Origin: Burkholderiales bacterium
GTDB lineage: Bacteria > Pseudomonadota > Gammaproteobacteria > Burkholderiales > Burkholderiaceae_F
Direction of reading: 5' to 3'
Length of the DNA stretch: 64,000 nt
Assembly: GCA_020248865.1 (NCBI GenBank)
Contig: JADCGS010000012.1
Span: 86,885-150,884 of the forward strand
Under the pieces are notes generated by a model. That model searched no databases. It was given only the letters and a program-made list of their open reading frames with translations, and was not told the origin of the DNA. This document shows positions 1 to 8,217 of this stretch, piece by piece; the stretch's first letter is position 1; each line of letters starts with the position of its first letter. A program made the translations under genes and the position numbers.

Positions 1-249
1 GTGCCGCGCCTTCATCTGCTTGAGGTCGTGACCGGCGCAGAAGGCCCTGCCGGCGCCTGCCAGCACCACGACGCGCGCCGATTCGTCGGCGGCAATGCGG
101 TCGAGCGCGTCCTGCAGCGCCGCCAGCATTTCCTCGGACAGCGAGTTGAACTGGGCAGGGCGGTTGAGCGTCAGGCGTACCACGCCGCCGGCGCTGCGCT
201 CCTCGATCAGCAGCGGCTCGAGCTGCTGCGCGCTTTGGGGTGCGTTCAT
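1..249 (-). CDS. Enoyl-CoA hydratase/isomerase family protein, 3' part missing (window edge)
   Basis: Only the first 83 codons lie in the window; the gene runs off the left edge. The N-terminal crotonase fold is recognisable: a strand ending in LTLNRPAQFNSL (about residues 27-38) and the CoA-pocket segment AFCAGHDLK near residue 73. Members of this family hydrate or isomerise enoyl-CoA thioesters, mostly in fatty-acid or amino-acid breakdown; the substrate cannot be told from this part. The ATG at 247-249 is preceded by GAGGAGG, a strong ribosome binding site. It shares the strand of phoR but lies 61 bp beyond the phoR stop, so it may be read from the same transcript or have its own promoter. 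Confidence 0.85.
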   Translation of the reverse strand, partial: MNAPQSAQQLEPLLIEERSAGGVVRLTLNRPAQFNSLSEEMLAALQDALDRIAADESARVVVLAGAGRAFCAGHDLKQMKARH

Positions 250-310
250 CCGGGGCCTCCTCGGGTTGGATCGTCGACGACAACTGTACGCCGCCGGCAC
301 GGCCGCCTGC

Positions 311-1648
311 TCAGGCAGCCCGGGTGATCTCGGGCTGGATCAGCCGGCTGTCCGGCAGCCAGGCCGTGAAGGTGCTGCCCTGTCCCGCCTGCGACTCGAT
401 GGTCAGGCGGGCCTGATGGCGCAGCAGCACGTGCTTGACGATCGCCAGGCCGAGCCCGGTGCCGCCGGTCTCGCGCGACCGGCTCTTGTCGACCCGGTAG
501 AAGCGCTCAGTCAGGCGCGGCAGGTGCTCGGGCGCGATCCCGATGCCCGTGTCCTCCACGCTGAAAGCGCCGCCGCGCTGGTCCACCGTCCAGCGCAACT
601 GGATCGAGCCGCCCGCCGGCGTGTAGCGAATCGCGTTGGACACCAGGTTGCCAAGAGCGCTGCGCAGTTCGTCCCGGCTGCCGCGCACATGCGTCTCGTC
701 GGCCTCGTAGCCGAGGCTGTGCCGGCCGCCGGACAGGGCACGCGCCTCGTCGGTGAGCTCGCGCACCAGCGCGGCCATGTCGACGTCCTCCTCGACGACG
801 GCCGACTCCTGCGACTCCAGGCGCGACAGCATCAGCAGATCCTCGACGAGCCGATGCATCCGGCTGGCCTGCTCATGCATCAGCTGCAGGTGGTGACGCC
901 GCACCGGGTCGCCTGCGGCATCGGGCGCATCGAGCAGCATCTCGAGGAAACCGTTGACCACCGTGAGCGGCGTGCGCAGTTCGTGCGAGACGTTGGCCAC
1001 GAAGTCGCGCCGCATGGCGTCGACTCGCTCGGTCTGCGTCACGTCGTAGGTCAGCACGATCGAGCGCGCCGGCTCGAACTCGATCACGGTGACCGAGAGC
1101 GCGAGCGCCGGCGAGTTCAGCGGCCGGAACACCAGCGGCTGCTCGAAGCTGCCCGAGGTCATGAAGGCGACGAAGGCCGGGTCGCGCACCAGGTTGGTCA
1201 GGCGCAGGCCGCCATCGTTCCTCAGCGACAGGCCGAGGTGCCGCTCAGCCACCGGATTGCACCATTCGATCTGCAGCGCGGCGTCGACCAGCACGATGCC
1301 CTCGGGGAGCGCGCTGATGGTGCGGCGGAAGCGTTCCTCGTTCTCGGCCAGCCGGCGCTCCGACAACTGGCTGGAGCGGTGGGCGCGATACAGCCGGCTG
1401 AACACTTCGGACCAGGCGCCGACACCTTCGGGCACGGTCTCGATGGCCGGGCGCTCGAGCCAGTCGGCCAGCAGGCTGAGGTAGACCAGATGGAACGCGA
1501 GCAGCACCGCCAGCGCAAGCACCGCGAAGACCAGCCCCACCGTGGTGTCGAAGAACACGCCGAGCAGCACGGCGACGACGCCGAGGGCGCAAATGCGCAG
1601 CAGCGCCGGCAGCAACAACGACACGCGCAGGTTTGGCTTCCCGGCCAT
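311..1648 (-). CDS. phoR: Phosphate-regulon sensor histidine kinase PhoR
   Basis: 445 residues. Two hydrophobic segments at about 10-30 and 37-60 anchor it in the inner membrane without a large periplasmic loop, as in PhoR of E. coli. A PAS-like domain follows (about 105-200, from FRRTISALPEGIVLVD). The dimerisation box VSHELRTP carries the autophosphorylated His222. The ATPase domain shows an N box near LGNLVSNAIRYTP, then DTGIGI and GGTGLGLAIVKHV. It phosphorylates PhoB when phosphate is short; the Pst transporter and PhoU hold it off when phosphate is plentiful. It is the last gene of pst-phoU-phoBR, 35 bp after phoB. Assignment is firm from domain order and neighbours. Confidence 0.96.
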   Translation of the reverse strand: MAGKPNLRVSLLLPALLRICALGVVAVLLGVFFDTTVGLVFAVLALAVLLAFHLVYLSLLADWLERPAIETVPEGVGAWSEVFSRLYRAHRSSQLSERRLAENEERFRRTISALPEGIVLVDAALQIEWCNPVAERHLGLSLRNDGGLRLTNLVRDPAFVAFMTSGSFEQPLVFRPLNSPALALSVTVIEFEPARSIVLTYDVTQTERVDAMRRDFVANVSHELRTPLTVVNGFLEMLLDAPDAAGDPVRRHHLQLMHEQASRMHRLVEDLLMLSRLESQESAVVEEDVDMAALVRELTDEARALSGGRHSLGYEADETHVRGSRDELRSALGNLVSNAIRYTPAGGSIQLRWTVDQRGGAFSVEDTGIGIAPEHLPRLTERFYRVDKSRSRETGGTGLGLAIVKHVLLRHQARLTIESQAGQGSTFTAWLPDSRLIQPEITRAA

Positions 1649-1683
1649 GGCCGCCGAGTGTACCGGCGCCGCGCGGCCCGCCG

Positions 1684-2379
1684 TCAGCTGTCGCTGCGGA
1701 TCGAGAGCCGGTAGCCGAGCCCGCGCACCGTCTGCACGAGATGTTGGGCGCCGGCCGGTGCCAGCGCCTTGCGCAGCCGCAGCACGTGGACGTCGACCGT
1801 GCGCTCCTCGATGAAAACATGATCGCCCCAGACACTGTCGAGGAGCTGGCTACGCGAGAAAACGCGATCCGGGTGGCCCGCCAGGAACTTGAGCAGCTTG
1901 AACTCCGCCAGTCCGATTTTGACCGGCTTGCCGTCCACCGCCACCTCGTGGCGGGCCGGGTCGATGGTCAGCGGACCATACGCGATCGCCTCGCCGCTGT
2001 GCTGCGGGGCGCGGCGACGGAACACGGCGCGCATGCGCGACACCAGCTCGCGCGGCGAGAAAGGCTTGACCACGTAGTCGTCGGCACCGGCGTCGAGCCC
2101 GACCACGCGGTCGGTCTCGGTGCTCTTGGCGGTCAGCATGATCACCGGCAGGGTGCGCGTGCGCTCCTGCGCCCGCAGGTCGCGCAGCAGATCGATGCCG
2201 CCGCGGTCCGGCAACATCCAGTCCAGGATCACCAGGTCGGGCAACTCGGAGCGGATGGCATCCTGCGCCGCCGCGACCGAATCGGCGCGCCGCACCTGGT
2301 AGCCATGGGTCGTGCAGGTATAGGAGACCAGCTCCTGGATGGCCGGCTCGTCCTCCACCACGAGGATCGACGCGGACAT
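1684..2379 (-). CDS. phoB: Phosphate-regulon response regulator PhoB
   Basis: 231 residues, the usual PhoB length. The receiver domain (about 1-120) has the acidic pair in VEDEPA, the phospho-acceptor Asp53 in LVILDWMLPD, and the conserved Lys in DDYVVKPFSP. A winged-helix OmpR/PhoB DNA-binding domain follows, with EFKLLKFLAGHPDRVFSR and the recognition part RTVDVHVLRLRKAL. Phospho-PhoB binds Pho boxes, and several candidates are listed here. It starts 7 bp after phoU stops and is followed by phoR, so the two-component pair is made from the same message as the transporter it answers to. Confidence 0.96.
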   Translation of the reverse strand: MSASILVVEDEPAIQELVSYTCTTHGYQVRRADSVAAAQDAIRSELPDLVILDWMLPDRGGIDLLRDLRAQERTRTLPVIMLTAKSTETDRVVGLDAGADDYVVKPFSPRELVSRMRAVFRRRAPQHSGEAIAYGPLTIDPARHEVAVDGKPVKIGLAEFKLLKFLAGHPDRVFSRSQLLDSVWGDHVFIEERTVDVHVLRLRKALAPAGAQHLVQTVRGLGYRLSIRSDS

Positions 2380-2386
2380 GAGGTCC

Positions 2387-3100
2387 TCAGGCCTGCGCAG
2401 TCACGCGGTCCACCTCGTCGGGCGTGGCATGGCGCACGTCCATGCCGGCCGAGATGAAGATCACGTGCTCGGCGATGTTCTTGGCGTGGTCGCCGATGCG
2501 CTCGATCGCCTTGGCGACCCAGATGAGATCGATCGACGCCGAGATCGTGCGCGGGTCCTCCATCATGAAAGTGATGAGCTGGCGCAGGATGGCGCGAAAC
2601 CGCTCGTCCACGCCAGCATCGTCGCGGATGATGGGGGCCGCCGCCGCCACGTCGAGCCGCGCGAACGAATCGAGCGAGCGGCGCAGCATCCCGCTGGCGA
2701 TGTCGCCCGAGATGCGGATGTCCGGAATGCGCGGCAGGCGCATCGAGATCTGCTTCTCGTGGACCCATTTTGCCGCACGCGCGATCTTGGTGGATTCGTC
2801 GCCCGAGCGCTCCAGATCGGTAATGATCTTGGTCACCCCCATGATCATGCGCAGGTCGCCGGCCGTCGGCTGGCGGCGCGCGATCACGTTGTTGACGGCG
2901 CGGTCCAGCTCGACCTCCAGCTCGTTGACGCGACGGTCGGACTGGATGACGCGGTCGGCGGCGGCAAGGTCGCCCGCCTCGAAGCAGTCGATCGCCATGC
3001 GGACCTGCGACTCAACCAGCCCGCCCATCTGCAGGACGCGCGAGCGGATCGATTCGAGCTCCTGGTCGTAGACGCGGGAGGAGTGTTCGCCTGTTGCCAT
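2387..3100 (-). CDS. phoU: Phosphate signalling complex protein PhoU
   Basis: 237 residues, the length of E. coli PhoU. It consists of two three-helix PhoU repeats. The first starts near SRVYDQELESIRSRVLQMGG, the second near FARLDVAAAAPII. The metal-binding acidic motifs are seen as ITDLERSGDESTKIA in the first half and KAIERIGDHAKNIAEHV in the second. PhoU links PstB to PhoR and prevents PhoBR signalling when phosphate is high. It sits between pstB (14 bp gap) and phoB, the usual place. Confidence 0.96.
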   Translation of the reverse strand: MATGEHSSRVYDQELESIRSRVLQMGGLVESQVRMAIDCFEAGDLAAADRVIQSDRRVNELEVELDRAVNNVIARRQPTAGDLRMIMGVTKIITDLERSGDESTKIARAAKWVHEKQISMRLPRIPDIRISGDIASGMLRRSLDSFARLDVAAAAPIIRDDAGVDERFRAILRQLITFMMEDPRTISASIDLIWVAKAIERIGDHAKNIAEHVIFISAGMDVRHATPDEVDRVTAQA

Positions 3101-3113
3101 GGTGGGTCCGTCC

Positions 3114-3928
<815 letters not shown>

Positions 3929-3935
<7 letters not shown>

Positions 3936-4876
3936 TTGATCTTCTTCCTCACCTGATAGCGCAGGTAGATAGCCAACCCGTTCATCACCAGCGTCATCGC
4001 CAGCAGGATCACGCCGGCGGCGGCTGCATTGAGCTGGAAGGCCTTGTCGGGCCGCGAAACCCAGTTGTACATCTGGATCGGCAGCACCGTGAACTCGGAC
4101 CACAGCCAGGCGAAGTTGACGAAGGGCGCCTCGCCCATGATCGGCGCCGGCGGCAGGAACGCAATGAAGGTCAGCGCGCCGATGGTAATGATGGGCGCGG
4201 TCTGGCCGATCGCCTCGGCCATGCCGAGGATGATGCCGGTCAGGATGCCGCCGCGCGAATATGGCAGCAGGTGATCGGAGATCATCTGCCAGCGGGTGGC
4301 ACCCATCGCGTAGGCCGCCTCGCGGATGTGGCCCGGCACGGCGCGCAACGCCTCGCGCGAGGAAACGATCACGATCGGCAGGATCAGAAGGGCCAACGTC
4401 AGGCCGGCCGTGAGCACGCTCTCGCCGAACCCGAACTGGTAGACGAACAGGCCGAGGGCCAGCAGCCCGTAGACGATCGAGGGCACGCCGGCCAGATTAG
4501 TCACGTTGATCTCGATGAGGTCGGTGACCCAGTTCTTCTTGGCGTACTCCTCCAGGTAGACCGCGGCGCCGACGCCGATCGGAACGGCCGCCAGCATAGT
4601 CACCAGCATCACCATCGCGCTGCCGACCCAGGCCGAGAGGATTCCCGCCTCGGTGGCGCGGCGCGACGGGAAGTTGGTCATGAACTCCCAGCTCAGCCGC
4701 GGCAGGCCGTCGAACAACAGGTCCAGAAAGGCGGCCAGCAGAACCAGCACCGCAAAGATGGTGCAGGCCAGGCCGGTCATCGCGAAGATCAGCTGATTGC
4801 GCTTGCCGGCAGCCACGAGCCGGCGCATTTCCTGCACATCGGGCCGCTCGACGGCCGGCTGCATCACGGCGGTCAT
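3929..4876 (-). CDS. pstA: Phosphate ABC transporter permease PstA
   Basis: 315 residues with six predicted membrane segments; the first ([22 protein letters not shown]... region, about 30-55) is clear. The coupling-helix motif of binding-protein-dependent permeases is seen in [20 protein letters not shown]. It forms the channel with PstC. Its start overlaps the pstC stop by one base (TGATG-type junction at 4874-4876) and its stop overlaps pstB, so pstCAB is translationally coupled. N-terminal residues 1-28 are cytoplasmic and charged. Confidence 0.95.
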
Positions 4877-5829
4877 CAGTAGGCCTTCCTATAGCGGCGC
4901 CGCAGGAAGTGGCCTGCCACGTTGAGCACTAGGGTCATGGCCAGCAGTACCAGGCCGGCGGCGAAGATGCTGCGGTAGGCGACCGAACCATGTTCGAGGT
5001 CGCCCAGGCTGACCTGAGCGATGTAGGCGGTCAGCGTGGCAGCCGCCTCCATCGGGTTGAAGGTGAAGTTGGCGTTCTGCCCGGCGGCGATCGCCACCAC
5101 CATGGTCTCGCCGATCGCGCGCGCGGCCGCCAGCACGTACGCCGCGACCACCCCCGAGACGGCCGCCGGCATCACGACGCTGAGCGCCACCTGCATCTTG
5201 TTGCTGCCCAGCGCATAGGCGCCCTCGCGCATGTTCATCGGCACCGCGCGCATCGCATCCTCGGCGAGCGAGGCGATGGTCGGGATGGTAGCCACGCCGA
5301 CCACCAGACCCGGCGCCAGCATGTTGAAGCCTGGCAGGTTGGGCAGGATTGTGTCCTGCAGCAGCGGGGTCACGAACAGCAGCGCGAAGTAACCGAAGAC
5401 GATCGTCGGCACAGCAGCGATCATCTCCAGCGCCGGCTTGACCGCCTCGCGCACCCGGTGGCCGGCGAACTCCGACAGGTAGATGGCGATGATGGTGCCC
5501 ATCGGCACCGCGACCAGCAGCGCGATGAGAGTCACCGTCAGCGTGCCGGATATGAGCGGCAGGATGCCGTAGGACGGGTTTGCGAACAGCGGCGTCCAGA
5601 CGGTGCCGGTCAGGAAGTCCCACAGCGAGACGAACTCGAAGAAGCCGAGCGACTCATAGACCAGAATGACAGTAATCGCCGCCGTGGTGAAGACCGCCAC
5701 CAGGCCCGCGCACAGCAGCACGAACTCGATCAACTGCTCCTTGATACGACGGCTGCGTTTGTGTCCGAGGGATATCGGGAGGCCAGACCCCGCAGTGGCG
5801 GTCCGACCCGGCGCGTCAATAGACGGCAT
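4876..5829 (-). CDS. pstC: Phosphate ABC transporter permease PstC
   Basis: 317 residues from ATG at 5827-5829, close to the 319 of E. coli PstC; a GTG at 5874 in the same frame would add 15 residues and cannot be excluded. The first membrane segment is at about 33-57 (IEFVLLCAGLVAVFTTAAIT), and the permease coupling motif is in EGAYALGSNKMQVALSVVMP. It pairs with PstA in the inner membrane. It follows pstS after a 117 bp spacer that carries a perfect hairpin, the usual arrangement that lets much more PstS than PstC be made. Confidence 0.94.
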   Translation of the reverse strand: MPSIDAPGRTATAGSGLPISLGHKRSRRIKEQLIEFVLLCAGLVAVFTTAAITVILVYESLGFFEFVSLWDFLTGTVWTPLFANPSYGILPLISGTLTVTLIALLVAVPMGTIIAIYLSEFAGHRVREAVKPALEMIAAVPTIVFGYFALLFVTPLLQDTILPNLPGFNMLAPGLVVGVATIPTIASLAEDAMRAVPMNMREGAYALGSNKMQVALSVVMPAAVSGVVAAYVLAAARAIGETMVVAIAAGQNANFTFNPMEAAATLTAYIAQVSLGDLEHGSVAYRSIFAAGLVLLAMTLVLNVAGHFLRRRYRKAY

Positions 5830-5901
5830 AGGCGTACGACTTCCCGGGCTGTTGATCGGGTCGCGGACCGGCACCGCCCATGCGCCGGTAAGGAAACGGG
5901 A

Positions 5902-5925
5902 GGGTAACGGCAGGCGCCGTTACCC
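5902..5925 (-). terminator. Intercistronic hairpin between pstS and pstC
   Basis: A perfect 10-bp stem GGGTAACGGC / GCCGTTACCC with loop AGGC lies 21 bp after the pstS stop. On the minus strand it is followed by CCCGTTTCCTT, only a weak T tract, so it probably stops part of the transcripts and protects the pstS message from 3' decay rather than ending all transcription. This would explain high PstS relative to PstCAB. Confidence 0.6.
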
Positions 5926-5946
5926 CCGCTCTCAAGCGCGCGTAGG

Positions 5947-6951
5947 TTACTTCGCTTCCAGCTTCATCAACTGCTCGATCGTCACACCCACCAGGTTCTC
6001 GCCACCGAACTTGGTGCCCACTCGGCCCTTGGCGAGCGCGTCAGTGTTGTAGGTGTAGGCCACGGCCGGCAGCGGCACGTACTTGACTTCCTTGACCAAC
6101 TTGGTCGCGTTCTGGTTGTAAAACTGCACGAACTCCCGCACCTCGGGGCGCTGCGCCGAGGCCGCGTTCACGTAGATGAAAATGGGACGCGACAGCGGCT
6201 GGTAGGTACCGTTGATGACAGTCTGCTCGTTCGGCTGCACCGCGCGGCCACCCTTCCACACGATCGGCAGCGAGCGCAGCTTGTCGCGGTTCTCCGCGTA
6301 GTACGCATACCCGAAGAAGCCGATTGCATCGACATCGCGCGAGATGCCTTGCACCAGCACGTTGTCGTCTTCAGAGGCGGTGAAGTCGCCACGGCTGGCC
6401 TTGGACTTGCCATTGACCGCCTCGGTGAAGTAGTCGAACGTGCCCGAATCCGTACCCGCGCCGAACAGCTTGATCGGCCGGTCGGGCCAGGCCGGGTTGA
6501 CCTGATTCCAGCGCATCACCTTACCCTGAGCCGACGGCTCCCACATGCGGCGCAGTTCGTCGATCGAGATTTCCTTCAGCCAGGTGTTGCGCGGGTTCAC
6601 CACCACCGACAACGCGTCATAGGCCACCGGCATCTCGATGAAGCGCACGCCGGCCTTGGCGCACTCGTCGATCTCGCGACGGGTGATCGGGCGCGAGGCA
6701 TTCTGCACATCGGTCTCGCCGCGGCAGAACTTGCGAAAGCCGCCGCCCGTGCCCGAAATGCCAACCGTCACCTTGACCGCGTTGCGCTTGGACTTCTGGA
6801 ACTCCTCGGCCACCGCCTCGGTGATCGGAAACACCGTGCTCGAACCGTCGACCCGCACGGTCTGGGCCTGGGCCACCGACGTGCCGCCGAGGCCCGCTGC
6901 GACCACCGCAAGAGCGCCCAGCACGGCGCGGCGAATGTTCTGAACCTGCAT
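5947..6951 (-). CDS. pstS: Periplasmic phosphate-binding protein PstS
   Basis: 334 residues from ATG at 6949-6951, which follows GGAGG; the frame is open further upstream but that part overlaps the Pho box and lacks a signal. A Sec signal peptide ([17 protein letters not shown], cleavage near AQAQ) precedes the mature start [16 protein letters not shown]. Phosphate-binding segments of this subfamily are visible: [21 protein letters not shown], and [10 protein letters not shown]. It belongs to the longer PstS branch that keeps an Asn-Ala-Ser-Arg-Pro segment (DVQNASRPI). It captures phosphate in the periplasm for PstCAB and is the first gene of the operon. Confidence 0.94.
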   Translation of the reverse strand: MQVQNIRRAVLGALAVVAAGLGGTSVAQAQTVRVDGSSTVFPITEAVAEEFQKSKRNAVKVTVGISGTGGGFRKFCRGETDVQNASRPITRREIDECAKAGVRFIEMPVAYDALSVVVNPRNTWLKEISIDELRRMWEPSAQGKVMRWNQVNPAWPDRPIKLFGAGTDSGTFDYFTEAVNGKSKASRGDFTASEDDNVLVQGISRDVDAIGFFGYAYYAENRDKLRSLPIVWKGGRAVQPNEQTVINGTYQPLSRPIFIYVNAASAQRPEVREFVQFYNQNATKLVKEVKYVPLPAVAYTYNTDALAKGRVGTKFGGENLVGVTIEQLMKLEAK

Positions 6952-7023
6952 GAAACCTCCGGAAATGTGTTGTCGCGGCCGCAGTTGCAGACCGCGCGAT
7001 GAGACCGACTCTAAGAAGGGGAC

Positions 7024-7041
7024 ATGACGGCAATGTGACAT
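7024..7041 (-). promoter_or_regulatory. Pho box (PhoB site) upstream of pstS
   Basis: Read on the minus strand, the 18 bases are ATGTCAC, ATTG, CCGTCAT: two 7-bp direct repeats resembling CTGTCAT, 11 bp apart. After 10 more bases comes TAGAGT, a weak -10. PhoB promoters of enterobacteria have the same layout, with the box replacing the -35. The site lies 72 bp before the pstS start. A perfect 14-bp palindrome TGTGACATGTCACA (7034-7047) overlaps the distal repeat and may be a second site. Confidence 0.8.
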
Positions 7042-7057
7042 GTCACAAAATGCCCGG

Positions 7058-7369
7058 TTACTGCCGCTTGCAGTTCCGGCCCAGCGTCTTGCCCCCGAAA
7101 GCCAGGGAGATGCCGTCGGCGCCCTTGAGCGTCAGGGTGAAGCCCTCGCCGGCGTAGTTGTCGCCCTGGGCGATCAGTTCGGCCGCGCCGCTGTGCGAGC
7201 GGACCCGCACGGTGTTGCCATCGGGATTGAAGCGTGCCTGGAAGTCCTGCCCACCCGGGCAGTCGAAGGCGACGAACTTGCCCGGCACCATGCCGGCCGG
7301 GGGCGTCACGGTTGCACAACCGGCAAGTAGCGCAGCGGCAGCAGCCGCCATCCATGCTTGAGTTCTCAT
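7058..7369 (-). CDS. MliC-like lysozyme-inhibitor family lipoprotein
   Basis: 103 residues from ATG at 7367-7369. A short lipoprotein signal ends in LLAGC, giving lipidated Cys18. The mature part FDCPGGQDFQARFNPD...NTVRVRSHSG resembles the MliC/PliC fold, in which a short beta barrel blocks C-type lysozyme; Cys37 and the near-C-terminal Cys100 could form the family's disulfide. It lies between the pstS promoter and the 91-residue gene, all on the minus strand. The stop (7058) is only 16 bp from the Pho box of pstS. The MliC call rests on general pattern and size, and other small outer-membrane lipoprotein families are possible. Confidence 0.7.
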   Translation of the reverse strand: MRTQAWMAAAAAALLAGCATVTPPAGMVPGKFVAFDCPGGQDFQARFNPDGNTVRVRSHSGAAELIAQGDNYAGEGFTLTLKGADGISLAFGGKTLGRNCKRQ

Positions 7370-7829
7370 CGTGGGGTTCCTGTGGCGAAACAGCGGGAGA
7401 TCGAGGACAACGGGCGCGAGTGTGGGACGCCGCAGTGACCGATCGATGACAGGCCGGCGCGACCGCGATGGCGGCCGACGACACGTGGCAACCTCGCAAC
7501 ACGGCGGCCATCCTGATCGCCCGCGCTTTGACCGCGCGCCCGCGGGGGCCGCTCGCGCACCCCTGTCGAGCAGGAGCCAGAGGACGGCGGCGACGAGGAA
7601 CTGAGACTCGGGCAGAAGGATCGCCACGCCGTCCCGACAACCGGAGCCGAATGTGCAGCGATGAAGGCCGCACACGAGCGCCGCCGCCGCAAACCACCCC
7701 GCCGTCAGGAAGTAGAGGGCGAGCGCGAGGGCGGCGGCTGGCTACCGGCGGGAAGGGGCTGGCTGTTTGCGCGGCTGTGCCGCGCGCCGCCGGTCGACGG
7801 GCGCGCGCAGCGCGGTGCCGGCCCGCCCG
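7370..7829. other. 460-bp stretch without a clear gene
   Basis: No convincing gene was found. On the minus strand one frame stays open from 7741 into the lysozyme-inhibitor gene. Its first 60 codons would encode two hydrophobic segments (ALALALYLFTAGWFAAAALV and FLVAAVLWLLLD) separated by a short Cys-containing loop, but the only standard start is a GTG at 7675, after the first segment. This could be the remnant of a small two-helix membrane protein or chance coding in GC-rich DNA. A promoter for the lipoprotein gene should also lie here but no clear one was recognised. Confidence 0.4.
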
Positions 7830-8105
7830 CTAGGCACTGGGCTCCCGGTCCGCGTAGGGCGTGCCGGGCACACCGGCCAGCACCACGTCGAACAGCTTGA
7901 TGCGGGCCGCGTAGTGGCGGTCCAGGCGCCAGTCGCGCAGCAGATCCAGCGCCAAATCGAACGCCTCAAGATCGATGGCGTAGAGCTCTCCGAGCGGGAA
8001 CTCGCCCTCCTCACCCAGTGTGACCACCAGACGCCCCAGGACCTTCGAGGACGGACTGTCGGGGTTGTTCAGCAGGTACTGGCGCACCTTCTTGATGGCA
8101 TTCAT
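7830..8105 (-). CDS. Conserved-looking small protein of unknown function
   Basis: 91 residues from ATG at 8103-8105. No signal peptide, membrane segment or metal motif is visible; it is a small acidic, mostly helical cytosolic protein. The N-terminus NAIKKVRQYLLNNPDSPSSK is followed by a hydrophobic core (VLGRLVVTLGEEGEFPLGEL) and a C-terminal half rich in Asp, Leu and Arg (LDLLRDWRLDRHYAARI). I do not recognise the family. Codon use looks like that of its neighbours and the reading frame is clean, so it is probably real. It lies between the 5'-nucleotidase gene and the pst operon on the same strand, within a set of phosphate genes, with a perfect inverted repeat just upstream. A role in phosphate stress is only a guess from position. 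Confidence 0.7.
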   Translation of the reverse strand: MNAIKKVRQYLLNNPDSPSSKVLGRLVVTLGEEGEFPLGELYAIDLEAFDLALDLLRDWRLDRHYAARIKLFDVVLAGVPGTPYADREPSA

Positions 8106-8116
8106 GACAGGAACGT

Positions 8117-8143
8117 TGTCAACAGCACCGTGACATGTTGACA
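8117..8143. promoter_or_regulatory. Inverted repeat upstream of the 91-residue gene
   Basis: Perfect 8-bp arms TGTCAACA (8117-8124) and TGTTGACA (8136-8143) with an 11-bp spacer, ending 12 bp before the start codon. Within it, on the minus strand, ATGTCAC and CTGTTGA stand 11 bp apart, a poor Pho-box match that is also too near the start codon for a usual PhoB promoter. It may instead be an operator for an unknown repressor or an RNA hairpin around the translation start. Confidence 0.4.
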
Positions 8144-8217
8144 CGGACCCTCCCCGGATTTGATGACAAGCCAAGGCGCGGCGGGTCGCGACGCCACCCA
8201 CACGGCTCACGGACCCG

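Noticed and set aside
8119..8136. Pho box for the 91-residue gene
   Set aside because: Only one good unit, the second (CTGTTGA) is poor, and the site ends 13 bp from the start codon, too near for a PhoB promoter. Listed only as an inverted repeat.
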